Source of the DNA: Butyrivibrio sp. INlla16
Lineage (GTDB): Bacteria > Bacillota > Clostridia > Lachnospirales > Lachnospiraceae
Length of the DNA: 64,000 bases
Assembly (NCBI RefSeq): GCF_900104155.1
Contig: NZ_FMYB01000010.1
Location: 46,125 to 110,124 of the forward strand
Direction of reading: 5' to 3'
Made by a program: the position numbers and the translations under genes. The notes below the pieces were generated by a model. The model saw nothing but the letters and a program-made list of their open reading frames with translations, was not told where the DNA came from and searched no databases. Every line of letters starts with the position of its first letter. Positions within the stretch are counted from its first letter, which is position 1. Shown here in pieces: positions 35,954 to 45,944 of the stretch.

Positions 35954-36121
35954 AGGATTCCCCTCCGTTTAAGCATATTGTTAATCGTATCATGTGTTAT
36001 TATTTTAGTGTTTTGAAATTCTCATGTCAATCGGGAACTCTGTAAAGTCTTAGAACAAATTGAAAGAAACTTTCATTTTTTTTCAGATAAAAAGAAAGTT
36101 ATTTTCAGACAATAATATAAG

Positions 36122-36150
36122 TTGTCAGAATATTGCAAAAGTGGTATAAT
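36122..36150 (+). promoter_or_regulatory. Sigma-A type promoter of the 36207 gene
   Basis: TTGTCA (36122-36127), 17-base spacer, TATAAT (36145-36150). The -10 ends about 56 bases before the ATG. Confidence 0.75.
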
Positions 36151-36206
36151 CAATATAGGTATTTATGTGCAGTTATCTGCACGCTTGGGGAGACTGGAGG
36201 GTTACT

Positions 36207-37016
36207 ATGGAAGATTTAAGTATTTCAATGGTCAGAACCGGCACAGAAGCTATACGCCCCACTCAGACAGCGGATACCACCAGTAAGGCTGCGGAAACCC
36301 TGAAAGAGCAAAATAAAGATGACAGTTCGAGAAAAGAACGGATCCAAGAGGTTCTTAAGGATGTTATAGCTGTATCCAAGGATGGTGATACTGCACAGGC
36401 AAGTAAAATCTCCCAGGATAAACTGAAAGAGACCGAAGAGATCGGCGATGTCAAGGAGCTCAAAACCAAACAGGACGCAGGGCCTTCTCCTGCTGAGCGC
36501 GCTATTGAAGATGCTGAGAAGGCAAAAGCTCAAATTGAAGAGGCTCACAAAAAAGCTGAAGCTGCAGAAAAGAAAGAGAATCCTTTCAACAAAATAAAGA
36601 AAGAGAATCCCTTTAATGCAGAAAAGAAGGAAAATCCTTTTAACGAGCAGAATAAGGCTCCTGAGTTAAGCAAGGTTCACGCAAATCAGCCTACTGTTAA
36701 TACTAAGAACGCCAATGCTCGTTCCTTTGATTCCTACACTGACGCACAGCTTCGCCAGATGTATATAAAGGGCGATATCTCGCGTTATGATTATGATCAC
36801 GAGATTACCACCCGCGAAGAATCCGGCAATAACAAAAATGCTGAAATACGGGAGGAAAAGGTATTTCAAGAGGGTATCGTAAGAGCCATAGATAACGAGG
36901 AAAAGACTGAACGAAGCAGCGCAAATATTGAGCGGGCTTTTGATGAGGAAGCTAATGATAATATGAAAGCCGAACAGCGAATGGCTATGGTTGATGCAGC
37001 AGAGCTGACAGGCTAA
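36207..37016 (+). CDS. Charged coil protein with KKENPFN repeats, unknown function
   Basis: This 269-residue soluble protein starts at 36207 after GGAGGG. It is rich in Lys, Glu, Asp and Ala and probably mostly helical or disordered. At residues 120-146 there are three 9-residue repeats, AEKKENPFN / KIKKENPFN / AEKKENPFN. Later, SFDSYTDAQLRQMYIKGDISRYDYDHEI resembles the short helical motifs found in proteins of spore-formers and Lachnospiraceae, but I cannot name the family. It is a single-gene unit with a good promoter and terminator. Confidence 0.75.
   Translation: MEDLSISMVRTGTEAIRPTQTADTTSKAAETLKEQNKDDSSRKERIQEVLKDVIAVSKDGDTAQASKISQDKLKETEEIGDVKELKTKQDAGPSPAERAIEDAEKAKAQIEEAHKKAEAAEKKENPFNKIKKENPFNAEKKENPFNEQNKAPELSKVHANQPTVNTKNANARSFDSYTDAQLRQMYIKGDISRYDYDHEITTREESGNNKNAEIREEKVFQEGIVRAIDNEEKTERSSANIERAFDEEANDNMKAEQRMAMVDAAELTG
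36564..36644 (+). repeat. Three 27-bp in-frame tandem repeats (KKENPFN)
   Basis: Units 36564-36590, 36591-36617 and 36618-36644 each encode nine residues ending KKENPFN. They differ mainly at the first two codons and at silent sites, so the duplication is not very recent. Confidence 0.85.
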
Positions 37017-37056
37017 GCCGGCAGATAAGAATTAAATAACACGAACTTTTTCATAG

Positions 37057-37103
37057 AAAGAGAGCGCGTACATCGACTGACACTGGATGTGCGCGCTCTC
37101 TTT
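37057..37103. terminator. Bidirectional terminator between convergent genes
   Basis: AAAGAGAGCGCGTACATC (37057-37074) pairs with GATGTGCGCGCTCTCTTT (37086-37103) over 18 positions with one G-T pair. T-rich tails are present in both directions. It separates the 36207 gene from the purine permease. Confidence 0.88.
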
Positions 37104-37123
37104 ATTATCTGTTTTATAAACTA

Positions 37124-38476
37124 TTACTGGAAGTTGGTAATAAGTGCAATTATTCTAACTGCAAACATTACAAATACAATCCACATAACAGGTGATACGT
37201 CCTTAGCCTTGCCAATGAGAAGCTTAACGATAACCCATGCAAGAACTGCGAACATGATACCGGTTGCTATTGAATATGAAAGCGGCATCATAACAAGTGC
37301 AAGGTAAGCGCCAAGAGTATCTGCGATATCACCGTCAAAGTTAATATTCTTAGTGCTGGCAACCATAAGCATTCCAACATATACAAGTGCGGGAGCAGTT
37401 GCAAATGAAGGGATAGCAAGGAAAATAGGGCTAAGTACAAGTGATACAACAAACATGATACCTGTCGTAAGAGCTGTAAGACCTGTACGTCCGCCTGCAG
37501 CAACACCGGCACCTGACTCAACAAAGCTTGTTACTGTTGAAGTACCAAGGCATGCACCAACTGTTGTACCGATAGCATCTGACATGAATACGCTTCCAAC
37601 CTTGGGAAGGTTTCCGTCCTCATCAAGGAGGTTAGCCTTATCTGCAACACCTACTACTGTTCCTACTGTGTCAAAGATATCAACATAAAGGAAACTGAAT
37701 ACTATAGCAATAAACTCAACAAAATGAGCTGCAGCCCATCCGAAGTTAAACTTGAATGCTGTATCTGCAATTCCGCCGAGCTGAAGTCCTGCTGAAAAAT
37801 CAGGGAATACATTAGTTGCTGTATACCAGCCTGTAGCCTGTGCAACCATTCCGAGAACCCATGTAGCAATGATTCCGATAAGAACAGAACCTGTAACATG
37901 GAAATGCTCGAGTACGATAATTATGATAATACCAATCAGGCAAAGAACAACGTCTGCATCAGCAAAGCTACCGAGTGCTACTGTAGTAGATTCACTGGGA
38001 ACGATAACGTTGGCTCCTCTAAGTCCGATAAATGCGATGAAAAGACCGATACCTGCAGAAATACCGAACTTAAGGTTCTGCGGTATACTGTTGATGATCT
38101 GCTCACGAATCTTAACAAGTGACATAAGAAGGAAAATGATACCTTCTATAAATACAGCTGTTAAGCAGATCTTGAATGCATTCTCACCCTCTGCTGCAAG
38201 CTCACCAAGGCAAACAGTGTAAGCAAAGTAAGCATTAAGTCCAAGTCCTGCTGAAAGCGCTATAGGATAATTGGCCATGAATGCCATACAGAATGTAGCA
38301 ATTGCTGATGCAATAGCTGTAGCTACAAAAACACCGCTCGGATTCATTACAGTTCCAAGAATACTGGGGTTAACGGCGAGAATGTACGCCATTGAAAGGA
38401 ACGTGGTTAAACCGGCAATAATCTCGGTTTTCACCGTAGTATTGTGTTCCTTGAGATGAAAAACTTTCTCCAACAT
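37124..38476 (-). CDS. NCS2 family purine permease (AzgA/PbuG-like)
   Basis: From the ATG at 38476 (AAGGAGGAG upstream) this is 450 residues with 12-14 membrane segments. It starts FHLKEHNTTVKTEIIAGLTTFLSMAYILAVNP, the hallmark of the AzgA-like branch. It also has AGLGLNAYFAYTV, GISAGIGLFIAFIGL, VDIFDTVGTVVGVA and the conserved GTSTVTSFVESGAGVAAGGRTGLT segment. These import adenine, guanine or hypoxanthine with protons. Substrate choice is not clear from sequence. I saw no purine riboswitch upstream. Confidence 0.92.
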   Translation of the reverse strand: MLEKVFHLKEHNTTVKTEIIAGLTTFLSMAYILAVNPSILGTVMNPSGVFVATAIASAIATFCMAFMANYPIALSAGLGLNAYFAYTVCLGELAAEGENAFKICLTAVFIEGIIFLLMSLVKIREQIINSIPQNLKFGISAGIGLFIAFIGLRGANVIVPSESTTVALGSFADADVVLCLIGIIIIIVLEHFHVTGSVLIGIIATWVLGMVAQATGWYTATNVFPDFSAGLQLGGIADTAFKFNFGWAAAHFVEFIAIVFSFLYVDIFDTVGTVVGVADKANLLDEDGNLPKVGSVFMSDAIGTTVGACLGTSTVTSFVESGAGVAAGGRTGLTALTTGIMFVVSLVLSPIFLAIPSFATAPALVYVGMLMVASTKNINFDGDIADTLGAYLALVMMPLSYSIATGIMFAVLAWVIVKLLIGKAKDVSPVMWIVFVMFAVRIIALITNFQ

Positions 38477-38614
38477 GTTACTCTCCTCCTTTTGCGGGTA
38501 GACCGCTGTGCATGAACACATAAGATAAAAAACCTTTTAAAATATATCATAATTCAGTAGCATCAACAATATGAAATAACCACGGAAAAAATTGATTTTT
38601 ACATCCTTTTTGCA

Positions 38615-38656
38615 CAAAAAAGTCCCGTCATCAAATACTTGTGATTGATGACGGGA
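38615..38656 (-). terminator. Terminator of the 38684 chemoreceptor gene
   Basis: TCCCGTCATCAA (38623-38634) and TTGATGACGGGA (38645-38656) form a perfect 12-bp stem. On the minus strand TTTTTTGTGC follows. It lies 28 bases past the stop. Confidence 0.88.
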
Positions 38657-38683
38657 TTTCCCTATTCCATAAAAATTTATCAA

Positions 38684-40702
38684 TTAAGACTTGAAGAATT
38701 TCATCTCTTCATTGAGCTGTTCCGCTATAGCCTTCAAGCTGTCGGCTGAGCCTGCAAGCGTTGTTACCGTAGCTGAAAGCTCCTGCATGGAAGCTCCGGT
38801 CTCCTCCGAAGATGCAGCATTTTCTTCTGAAATTGCGGAAAGTGCACTCATGGTGTCAACCACAGCATTCTTAGAGGACTCGCAGGTATCCGCGCCTTGA
38901 GAAATAAGCTGTACACCTCCAACAGTACTTCCGATATCCTCAAGCATTCCGTTAACAGCATCAAGGGTTTCTCCGATGGCAATCTGCTGTTCATTGTTAC
39001 CCTGCTTAACATCCTCTGCAGCGGCAACGGCTGCTTTACTCTGTTCAAGAAGTGTACCCATCTCCTTCATGATGTCATCAGCCATCTGCTTGGAATCATC
39101 TGCAAGCTTACCGATTTCCTCAGCAACAACCGCAAAGCCTTTTCCTGCTTCGCCTGCCCTTGCTGCCTCAATAGAAGCATTGAGAGAAAGAAGGTTTGTC
39201 TGAGTAGCGATGGATGTGATACCCTCAACCTTTTCACTGATATTGTCTACAGCTTCCTGTGTTGCCTGAATCGTTCTTGCAATGTCATCAATCTTGGCTG
39301 TCATCTCAGCAGAAGAATCCTGAAGGGATGTAAGTGATTTGCTTGAAACTTCGGATGCTTCCTTCATCTTTCCGGCAAGTCCGGAGAGGTTTCCTGTTGA
39401 TGTCTGTACATCTCCGACAGCATCTCCGATAAGGCCTACATTTTCAGATGCACTCTGAATCTCATCAGCCTGCTGCGTAGCACCGGATGCAATCTCCTGC
39501 ACCGCATTTGATACATCCTCTGCCGTCTGCGAAATCTGGTTAGCCATGTCGGAAAGCTCTTCCGAAGAAGATCCGACATTTGCTGCAGATTCTTTAATAT
39601 GTGAAACTATTTCATCAAGGGTATGTATAACAGAATTAGTATTTCTGGATATCTGTCCAAACTCATCTTTTCTGTCAGCTTCTTTTCCAACCTTTTCAAA
39701 ACGTCCGTCAGCAAGCGCGGAAAGAGATTTCCCGACTGCTAAAATCGGTTTTGTAAAGCTATTAGCCATTACGAAAGATACAATAATCACGATTACCAGC
39801 AGCACCAGGCCTACAATTATAGTAATAGTAGCTGATTTTCTTGCAGATGCAAGCACCTTCTTCTCATTGCTTGCTGCGCAGACTCTAAACTGTGATTGGG
39901 GTTCTTTTACATATGCGACATAAGCATCATAGCCCTTGCCTGTATCCACAAAGTAGAAGCCTTCGTCCTTGCCCGAAACCATAAACTCTGATTGAGCTCT
40001 GCTCTCCTCTTCATGCTCGCCTTCACCGATTTTATACTGTGAATGTGCCGCTACAAGGCCTTCTCTATCTACAAGGAAGGCATCCTCTGCTTCATTTGCC
40101 AGAAGTTCATGGAAATTATTAAGGTCATAGTTCCTGTGAACAATACCTATAGCCTTACCATCAAACATAATAGGCGCAGCAAAAGTCAGCATACGTCTTC
40201 CGTTCTTCTTACTGATCTGAACGTTAGAAACATATACGGTTCCTTCCATCGCCTTCTGGAAGTACTCTCTGTCAGAAACATCGATACAATCTCCGGATGT
40301 TCGAGCAATCTGCATTCCTGTCGCATCTGTAATTGCAGTAGTATCTCCATCATTCAGGATAGTGTCACACTCCGAAAGAGTATTTATAATTGCATCCAGC
40401 GGAATATCTCCCTCCTTGGCAACAAAATTGACCACGGTAGGACTTCCGGCTATACTCCTTATCATGTTCATATTCGTATCAAGCACAGTAACAAACGACT
40501 GCTCCAGATACCATGCCTCCCATTCCAGGGAATCCTGAGCATCAGCAAGAGCTTTATCCGTAGATGTCTTATAGCTCACGATTACAGCTATCAAAAGAGG
40601 TATCGCAGCAGCCAGTATCATTATACAAATCAGTTTGGTCTTGATACTGTCCTTAAAGCTAACTCTTTCAGTGCTTCCGCGAGCATTTTCATTCTTTGCC
40701 AT
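38684..40702 (-). CDS. Methyl-accepting chemotaxis protein with dCache sensor domain
   Basis: In this 672-residue protein, helix 1 is at about 25-47, an outside dCache domain spans about 50-285 ([24 protein letters not shown] and [11 protein letters not shown] are typical), helix 2 is at about 290-312, then HAMP and the long cytoplasmic receptor domain. The tip [22 protein letters not shown] is intact. dCache domains of this type often bind amino acids or other small ligands. The N-terminal half is strikingly close to the stand-alone Cache protein at 45074. GGAGG precedes the ATG. Confidence 0.94.
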   Translation of the reverse strand: MAKNENARGSTERVSFKDSIKTKLICIMILAAAIPLLIAVIVSYKTSTDKALADAQDSLEWEAWYLEQSFVTVLDTNMNMIRSIAGSPTVVNFVAKEGDIPLDAIINTLSECDTILNDGDTTAITDATGMQIARTSGDCIDVSDREYFQKAMEGTVYVSNVQISKKNGRRMLTFAAPIMFDGKAIGIVHRNYDLNNFHELLANEAEDAFLVDREGLVAAHSQYKIGEGEHEEESRAQSEFMVSGKDEGFYFVDTGKGYDAYVAYVKEPQSQFRVCAASNEKKVLASARKSATITIIVGLVLLVIVIIVSFVMANSFTKPILAVGKSLSALADGRFEKVGKEADRKDEFGQISRNTNSVIHTLDEIVSHIKESAANVGSSSEELSDMANQISQTAEDVSNAVQEIASGATQQADEIQSASENVGLIGDAVGDVQTSTGNLSGLAGKMKEASEVSSKSLTSLQDSSAEMTAKIDDIARTIQATQEAVDNISEKVEGITSIATQTNLLSLNASIEAARAGEAGKGFAVVAEEIGKLADDSKQMADDIMKEMGTLLEQSKAAVAAAEDVKQGNNEQQIAIGETLDAVNGMLEDIGSTVGGVQLISQGADTCESSKNAVVDTMSALSAISEENAASSEETGASMQELSATVTTLAGSADSLKAIAEQLNEEMKFFKS

Positions 40703-40832
40703 AACACGCCTCCATGATGAAATAAATCATTTGAAAGGAAATAGTTTCTCATCAAAAATTATACAACTTAAGCGTGCCTTAAAAAGTGAATTTGTGAACA
40801 TTTAATCGTTTTTTAATATCAAGTTTATATAT

Positions 40833-40875
40833 AAAAAACCTGCCACCATGAATGCTTTTCATAGTGCCAGGTTTC
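40833..40875 (-). terminator. Terminator of glycolytic operon
   Basis: Plus-strand AACCTGCCACCATGAA and TTCATAGTGCCAGGTT pair with two weak positions. On the minus strand the hairpin is followed by TTTTTTATATA. It begins 3 bases past the tpiA stop. Confidence 0.8.
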
Positions 40876-40877
40876 TT

Positions 40878-41624
40878 TTAACAGTTAACGATTTTTCCAA
40901 AATCAGGCTTAAGAGATGCACCTCCCACAAGACCTCCGTCAATGTCAGGCTGCGAAAACAGCTCTTTGGCATTAGCCGCATTTACAGAGCCGCCGTACTG
41001 GATGCGAACTCTCTCCGCTGTGCCTTCACTATAGATTTCAGCAATGCACTCACGTATAGCCTTGCATACCTCCTCTGCCTGTGCCGATGTGGCAGTTTCA
41101 CCTGTGCCTATGGCCCAGATAGGTTCATATGCAATAACCATCTCTTCCACATCTGAAGCAGGAACTCCTGCAAGATCAGACTTTATCTGCATTCTGATGA
41201 AATCGAGTGTGATGCCTTTATTCCTCTGCTCCAGTGTTTCTCCGCAGCACAGGATAGGTGTAAGGCCGTGTTCAAAAGCCTTCTTCACCTTTTTATTAAG
41301 TACCTCATCTGTCTCGTGGTTATATTCACGCCTTTCCGAGTGACCGAGAATAACGTATTTCACACCAGCATCCGTAAGCATTCCCGGTGCTATTTCGCCT
41401 GTATAAGCGCCATTCTCCTCAAAGTGCATATTCTGTGCACCTATTTCTATATTTGTTCCCCTTGTGGCTGTCATTGCAGGGATAATATCAATAGCAGGCA
41501 CACATAAAACGACGTCAACCTCTGTATTGTCAACCAGCGGACGAAGCTTTGCAATAAAAGCAGTCGTCTCTGCCGGTGTCATATTCATCTTCCAATTTCC
41601 GGCTACTATTCTTTTTCTAGACAT
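40878..41624 (-). CDS. tpiA: Triosephosphate isomerase, second copy
   Basis: This 248-residue enzyme interconverts dihydroxyacetone phosphate and glyceraldehyde-3-phosphate. Catalytic residues are all present: Lys in AGNWKMN, His in VILGHSERR, Glu in [12 protein letters not shown]. It is roughly 60 percent identical by eye to the copy at 41696, directly upstream in the same operon, and ends with the same KPDFGKIVN. It is more diverged in the NHETDE loop region. Retention of every active-site residue argues that it is functional rather than a decaying duplicate. Confidence 0.95.
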   Translation of the reverse strand: MSRKRIVAGNWKMNMTPAETTAFIAKLRPLVDNTEVDVVLCVPAIDIIPAMTATRGTNIEIGAQNMHFEENGAYTGEIAPGMLTDAGVKYVILGHSERREYNHETDEVLNKKVKKAFEHGLTPILCCGETLEQRNKGITLDFIRMQIKSDLAGVPASDVEEMVIAYEPIWAIGTGETATSAQAEEVCKAIRECIAEIYSEGTAERVRIQYGGSVNAANAKELFSQPDIDGGLVGGASLKPDFGKIVNC

Positions 41625-41695
41625 TACAAATACTCCATATAAAAATGAGTTCAGTTGATGAAGCCAACTGAACTCATCTCTTATTTTAATATATA

Positions 41696-42442
41696 TTATG
41701 CGTTAACAATCTTACCAAAGTCGGGCTTAAGTGAAGCACCACCGATAAGACCGCCATCGATGTTGGGCTTTGAAAGAAGCTCAGCAGCGTTGCCTGCATT
41801 CATTGATCCGCCGTACTGGATACGAACTTCATCAGCTGTAGCCTGATCGTAAAGCTTAGCAACAAGCTCACGGATAAATGCACAAACTTCTTCAGCCTGG
41901 TCAGCAGTTGCTGTCTCGCCAGTTCCGATAGCCCAGATAGGCTCGTAAGCGATAACAAGCTTCTTAACCTGATCAGCTGTTACACCGCTAAGATCCCATG
42001 TAATCTGTCTCTCGATCCACTCCTTGTAAGTACCGGCCTTACGAAGTGCAAGTGACTCACCGCAGCAAAGGATAGGTGTAAGACCTGCAGCAAATGCCTT
42101 CTTAACCTTAGCATTGATAAGAATATCATTCTCGCCGAAGATGTCTCTTCTCTCGGAATGTCCCATGATAACATACTTAACGCCTGCATCTACGAGCATG
42201 GGTGCGGAAATCTCACCTGTGAAAGCACCCTTATCCTCGATGTAGAAGTTCTCAGCACCAACATTAACGTTTGTACCCTTAACAGCCTCTACTACAGGAA
42301 CGATATCAATTGCAGGAACGCAGTAAACTACGTCTACATCATCATTTTTAACTAAATCTTTAAGCTCAGCAACAAGCTTTACAGCTTCAGAAGGTGTCAT
42401 GTTCATCTTCCAGTTGCCGGCAATGATTCTTCTACGTGCCAT
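41696..42442 (-). CDS. tpiA: Triosephosphate isomerase
   Basis: This 248-residue TIM-barrel enzyme has the catalytic Lys (AGNWKMN), His (VIMGHSERR) and Glu ([12 protein letters not shown]), phosphate loop ASLKPDFG, and flexible loop 6 in [12 protein letters not shown]. It lies 18 bases after pgk and 71 bases before the second tpiA, in the order gap-pgk-tpiA-tpiA. Its bias toward AAG, CTT/CTC and GCA codons resembles pgk and gap, as expected for high expression. Confidence 0.97.
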   Translation of the reverse strand: MARRRIIAGNWKMNMTPSEAVKLVAELKDLVKNDDVDVVYCVPAIDIVPVVEAVKGTNVNVGAENFYIEDKGAFTGEISAPMLVDAGVKYVIMGHSERRDIFGENDILINAKVKKAFAAGLTPILCCGESLALRKAGTYKEWIERQITWDLSGVTADQVKKLVIAYEPIWAIGTGETATADQAEEVCAFIRELVAKLYDQATADEVRIQYGGSMNAGNAAELLSKPNIDGGLIGGASLKPDFGKIVNA

Positions 42443-42460
42443 TTTAAAAAGTCTCCTTCT

Positions 42461-43696
42461 TTACTTATTATCTGCAGCAACAACACCGGGAAGCTCCTTA
42501 CCCTCAAGGAACTCAAGTGAAGCACCGCCACCTGTTGAGATGTGGCTCATCTTGTCAGCAAAACCAAGCTGGTTAACAGCTGCTGCACTATCACCACCAC
42601 CGATGATTGTTGTAGCATCTGTCTCTGCAAGAGCCTTAGCAACAGCCTTTGTACCTTCAGCAAGTACAGGGTTCTCGAATACACCCATAGGTCCGTTCCA
42701 AACAACAGTCTTTGCACTCTTTACAGCATCTGCGAAAAGATCTCTTGTCTTCACACCGATATCAAGACCTTCCTTGTCAGAAGGAATTGCGTTGGACTCA
42801 ACGATTGCTGTCTCGATATTAGGATTGTCGATAGGATCCGGGAATCCGCCTGATACAACTGTATCAACAGGAAGAAGAAGCTTCTTGCCGTTCTTCTCAG
42901 CCTTCTCCATCATTTCCTTACAATAATCAATCTTCTCGTTATCTACGAGTGAAAGACCTACTTCATATCCCTTAGCTTTAAGGAATGTGTAAGCCATACC
43001 ACCACCGATGATAAGTGTATCGCACTTCTCAAGGAGGTTATTGATAACATTAAGCTTATCAGCAACCTTAGCGCCGCCAAGGATTGCTACGAAAGGACGA
43101 ACCGGATTCTCAACGGCGTTGCCGAGGAAGTCGATCTCCTTCTGCATAAGGTAACCAACTGCGCAGTTGCCGCCCTTCTCACGAACATACTTTGTAACAA
43201 CAGCTACAGAAGCATGTGCTCTGTGAGCAGAACCGAAAGCATCACATACATAATCGTCACAGAGATCTGCAAGCTCTTTTGCGAAAGCTTCGCCTGCATC
43301 TGAAGGCTTTGTCTCTTCCTTGCCACGGAAACGTGTATTCTGAAGAAGAACTACATCGCCCTCGCCCATAGCCTCTACTGCAGCAGTTGCGTCTGCACCT
43401 GTTACGTTGTAGTCAGCGATGAACTTAACGTCCTTGCCAAGCTTAGCAGAAAGGCTCTTAGCTACAGGAGCAAGAGACTCACCCTCGTTGGGGCCATTCT
43501 TAACCTTACCAAGATGTGAGCAAAGGATTACCTTGCCGCCATCTGCGATAAGCTTCTTGATTGTAGGAAGTGCAGCGTTGATACGTGTCTCGTCTGTGAT
43601 CTCACCATTCTTGAGCGGTACGTTGAAGTCACAACGAACAAGTACTCTTCTGCCCTTTGCGCTGAAATCATCAACAGATTTCTTATTAAGTGCCAT
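42461..43696 (-). CDS. pgk: Phosphoglycerate kinase
   Basis: This 411-residue enzyme transfers phosphate from 1,3-bisphosphoglycerate to ADP. Motifs: [15 protein letters not shown] at the N-terminus, [41 protein letters not shown] for the hinge, [11 protein letters not shown], and near the C-terminus [13 protein letters not shown] and [19 protein letters not shown]. Length is normal. It lies between gap and tpiA on one strand; a hairpin at 43725-43752 separates it from gap and could tune the relative amounts. Confidence 0.97.
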   Translation of the reverse strand: MALNKKSVDDFSAKGRRVLVRCDFNVPLKNGEITDETRINAALPTIKKLIADGGKVILCSHLGKVKNGPNEGESLAPVAKSLSAKLGKDVKFIADYNVTGADATAAVEAMGEGDVVLLQNTRFRGKEETKPSDAGEAFAKELADLCDDYVCDAFGSAHRAHASVAVVTKYVREKGGNCAVGYLMQKEIDFLGNAVENPVRPFVAILGGAKVADKLNVINNLLEKCDTLIIGGGMAYTFLKAKGYEVGLSLVDNEKIDYCKEMMEKAEKNGKKLLLPVDTVVSGGFPDPIDNPNIETAIVESNAIPSDKEGLDIGVKTRDLFADAVKSAKTVVWNGPMGVFENPVLAEGTKAVAKALAETDATTIIGGGDSAAAVNQLGFADKMSHISTGGGASLEFLEGKELPGVVAADNK

Positions 43697-43724
43697 TATA
43701 ATAGCCTCCTTGTATTAAAAATTT

Positions 43725-43752
43725 AAGGCCCGGTCCTTTCGGACCGGACCTT
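43725..43752 (-). terminator. Hairpin between gap and pgk, terminator or attenuator
   Basis: AAGGCCCGGTCC (43725-43736) pairs with GGACCGGACCTT (43741-43752) with a tetraloop and one G-T pair. On the minus strand AAATTTTTAATAC follows. It lies just after the gap stop. The weak T tract suggests partial read-through into pgk. Confidence 0.8.
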
Positions 43753-43766
43753 TTCTTAATCAGTTC

Positions 43767-44792
43767 TTACTTAACGAATTTTTCAAAATACTTGATTGTA
43801 CGAACCATCTGAGATGTGTAAGAGTTCTCGTTGTCATACCATGAAACAACCTGAACTTCATAGAGGTCGTCACCAATCTTTGTAACCATTGTCTGAGTTG
43901 CATCGAAGAGTGAACCATATGTCATTCCAACGATATCAGAAGATACGATCTCATCCTCGTTGTAACCGAATGTCTCAGGATCAGAAGCCTTCTTCATAGC
44001 CTCGTTGATGCTCTCCTTAGTAACTTCTGTGCTGCTCTTAACTACAGCAAAAAGAAGTGTTGTGGAACCTGTCGGAACCGGTACTCTCTGAGCAGCGCCG
44101 ATGAGCTTGCCGTTGAGTTCAGGAATAACAAGGCCGATAGCCTTTGCAGCACCTGTGCTGTTAGGAACGATGTTAACAGCGCCTGCACGAGCTCTTCTAA
44201 GGTCACCCTTTCTCTGAGGTCCGTCAAGGATCATCTGATCACCTGTGTAAGCATGAATTGTTGCCATGATACCGGACTGGATAGGTGCATAGTCGTTAAG
44301 AGCCTTAGCCATAGGTGCAAGGCAGTTTGTTGTACAAGAAGCTGCAGAGATGATGTTGTCATCTGCTGTAAGTGTCTCGTGGTTAACGTTATATACAATT
44401 GTAGGAAGATCATTTCCTGCAGGAGCAGAAATAACAACCTTCTTTGCACCAGCGTTGATGTGTGCCTGAGCCTTGTCCTTAGATGTGTAGAAACCTGTAC
44501 ACTCAAGAACAACGTCTACACCGATCTTACCCCAAGGAAGGTTATTAGCATCAGCTTCCTTGTAAATTGTGATCTTCTTTCCGTTTACTGTGATGGAATC
44601 GTCATCGAAAGATACCTTATCAGCATACTTGTACTTACCCTGTGAAGAGTCATACTTAAGAAGGTGTGCAAGCATCTTGGGTGCTGTAAGATCGTTGATT
44701 GCTACGATCTCTGTTCCCTCGTGCTCAAACATCTGTCTGAATGCAAGACGACCGATACGGCCAAAACCATTGATTGCTACCTTTACTGCCAT
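43767..44792 (-). CDS. gap: Glyceraldehyde-3-phosphate dehydrogenase, type I
   Basis: This 341-residue protein has the NAD-binding start [17 protein letters not shown], the catalytic cysteine in [14 protein letters not shown] (about residue 155), the partner His in IHAYTGDQ, and the C-terminal [16 protein letters not shown]. It has normal length for the glycolytic enzyme. It is first in the gap-pgk-tpiA-tpiA order. An inverted repeat overlaps a possible -35 upstream (44855-44870). AGGAGG lies 7 bases before the ATG. Confidence 0.98.
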   Translation of the reverse strand: MAVKVAINGFGRIGRLAFRQMFEHEGTEIVAINDLTAPKMLAHLLKYDSSQGKYKYADKVSFDDDSITVNGKKITIYKEADANNLPWGKIGVDVVLECTGFYTSKDKAQAHINAGAKKVVISAPAGNDLPTIVYNVNHETLTADDNIISAASCTTNCLAPMAKALNDYAPIQSGIMATIHAYTGDQMILDGPQRKGDLRRARAGAVNIVPNSTGAAKAIGLVIPELNGKLIGAAQRVPVPTGSTTLLFAVVKSSTEVTKESINEAMKKASDPETFGYNEDEIVSSDIVGMTYGSLFDATQTMVTKIGDDLYEVQVVSWYDNENSYTSQMVRTIKYFEKFVK

Positions 44793-44854
44793 TTTAAGTC
44801 CTCCTAAAATGATATTAAAATTTATTTGCTGCTACTAATTCTTTACAACGTGAT

Positions 44855-44870
44855 TGTCAAAAATTTGACA
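44855..44870 (-). promoter_or_regulatory. Inverted repeat at possible -35 of gap
   Basis: TGTCAAA-AA-TTTGACA is a 7-2-7 palindrome. On the minus strand it contains TTGACA about 17 bases from TAGTAG, a weak -10. It could be an operator for the glycolytic operon. No regulator can be named. Confidence 0.4.
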
Positions 44871-44996
44871 GCAAATTTATTTTATCTAACTTCTCTCAAT
44901 TTTTCAAGTAATCTTTGGGCAAAAACACAGAATTATCAAAAATTTCCTTATATAGAATCAAAAATGTACGCATAATCGTTTTATCTGAACTCTTAA

Positions 44997-45025
44997 TTGA
45001 TAAAATTCTTTCTATACTCTAGAAT
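44997..45025 (+). promoter_or_regulatory. Sigma-A type promoter of the stand-alone Cache gene
   Basis: TTGATA (44997-45002), 17-base spacer, TAGAAT (45020-45025), 49 bases upstream of the ATG at 45074. Confidence 0.65.
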
Positions 45026-45073
45026 ATAGGATGTTTTTGAACAAAAAGATTTATGATTTACAAGGAGATCATT

Positions 45074-45916
45074 ATGGGAGACACAGAAAACAACAATTTT
45101 TCAGGAATTAGAATGAAAACAATTATTATTGTAGTAATAATAGTTGGTTTACTTCTGGCATTCCTGATTCCGCTTATCGCATTTCTTTCGGTTAATCACA
45201 TGAAAACCTCGGACAAGGTACTCAGCAGTACTCACGATTCCATGAAATGGGAAGCACATAATATTGAAGGCGAGTGGCAAAGGGTTATAGACGAGAATCT
45301 GGGATCCCTTGAGGCTGTTGCATTATCGCCTTCCACAATTTCTTATATGGAAGATACTGCCAATGCAGAACTTGCAGACAGTGAATTATCTTATCTGCAG
45401 AGTGTTGAATCTTCTCTTTCCGAGGATTCAAAAATCATTCTTACCGGCGCTGACGGCATGCAGCTCCTTAGTACAGAAGGCGACCTTAAGGATGTCTCTG
45501 AAAGAGATTATTTCGCAAAAGCCATAAGCGGAGAAAATGCCATATCCGATGTCATTGTTTCAAAATCAACAGGTGCTCTATTAGTAACCTTTGCCGTTCC
45601 GGTCAAATCCGAAAGCGGTGATATCCTGGGTATCGTTCAGAGAAACTATGATCTTTTCAATTTTCATAAGATCCTGGCAGACCAGAATGATCACGCATTT
45701 CTTGTGGACAGCTCGGGAATGCTTGCAGCTCATTCCCAATTTGCAGCAAACGGTGACTCAGTCAAAGATTTGAGCCACGAGCTCTTCATGACTCAGGAAA
45801 CAGGGGAAGGTCTTTACAGAGCCAATAACGGACAGGGCACCTGGTATAATCTCTATCATTTAAGAAACGAAGCTTCAGACTGGACCATTTGTGTAGTAAA
45901 AGAAGAAGAAAAATAA
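45074..45916 (+). CDS. Stand-alone membrane-anchored dCache sensor, no output domain
   Basis: From the ATG at 45074 (AAGGAGATCATT upstream) this is 280 residues. One membrane helix at about 14-36 is followed by a full dCache domain to about 275 (DVSERDYFAKAISGENAISDVIVS, GIVQRNYDLFNFHKIL, HAFLVDSSGMLAAHS), ending EEEK with no second helix. It is clearly related to the sensor half of the chemoreceptor at 38684. Chemoreceptors need the second helix and cytoplasmic part, and both are cleanly absent here; the next gene follows after 28 bases. It could be a binding partner, decoy or inhibitor of true receptors. PHP phosphatase is the next gene. Confidence 0.85.
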   Translation: MGDTENNNFSGIRMKTIIIVVIIVGLLLAFLIPLIAFLSVNHMKTSDKVLSSTHDSMKWEAHNIEGEWQRVIDENLGSLEAVALSPSTISYMEDTANAELADSELSYLQSVESSLSEDSKIILTGADGMQLLSTEGDLKDVSERDYFAKAISGENAISDVIVSKSTGALLVTFAVPVKSESGDILGIVQRNYDLFNFHKILADQNDHAFLVDSSGMLAAHSQFAANGDSVKDLSHELFMTQETGEGLYRANNGQGTWYNLYHLRNEASDWTICVVKEEEK

Positions 45917-45944
45917 TGAATTCATAACGGAGAAAAAAACAAAC

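Noticed and set aside
38477..38614. Purine riboswitch upstream of the permease gene
   Set aside because: I looked for the conserved core and pairing and found none in this stretch.
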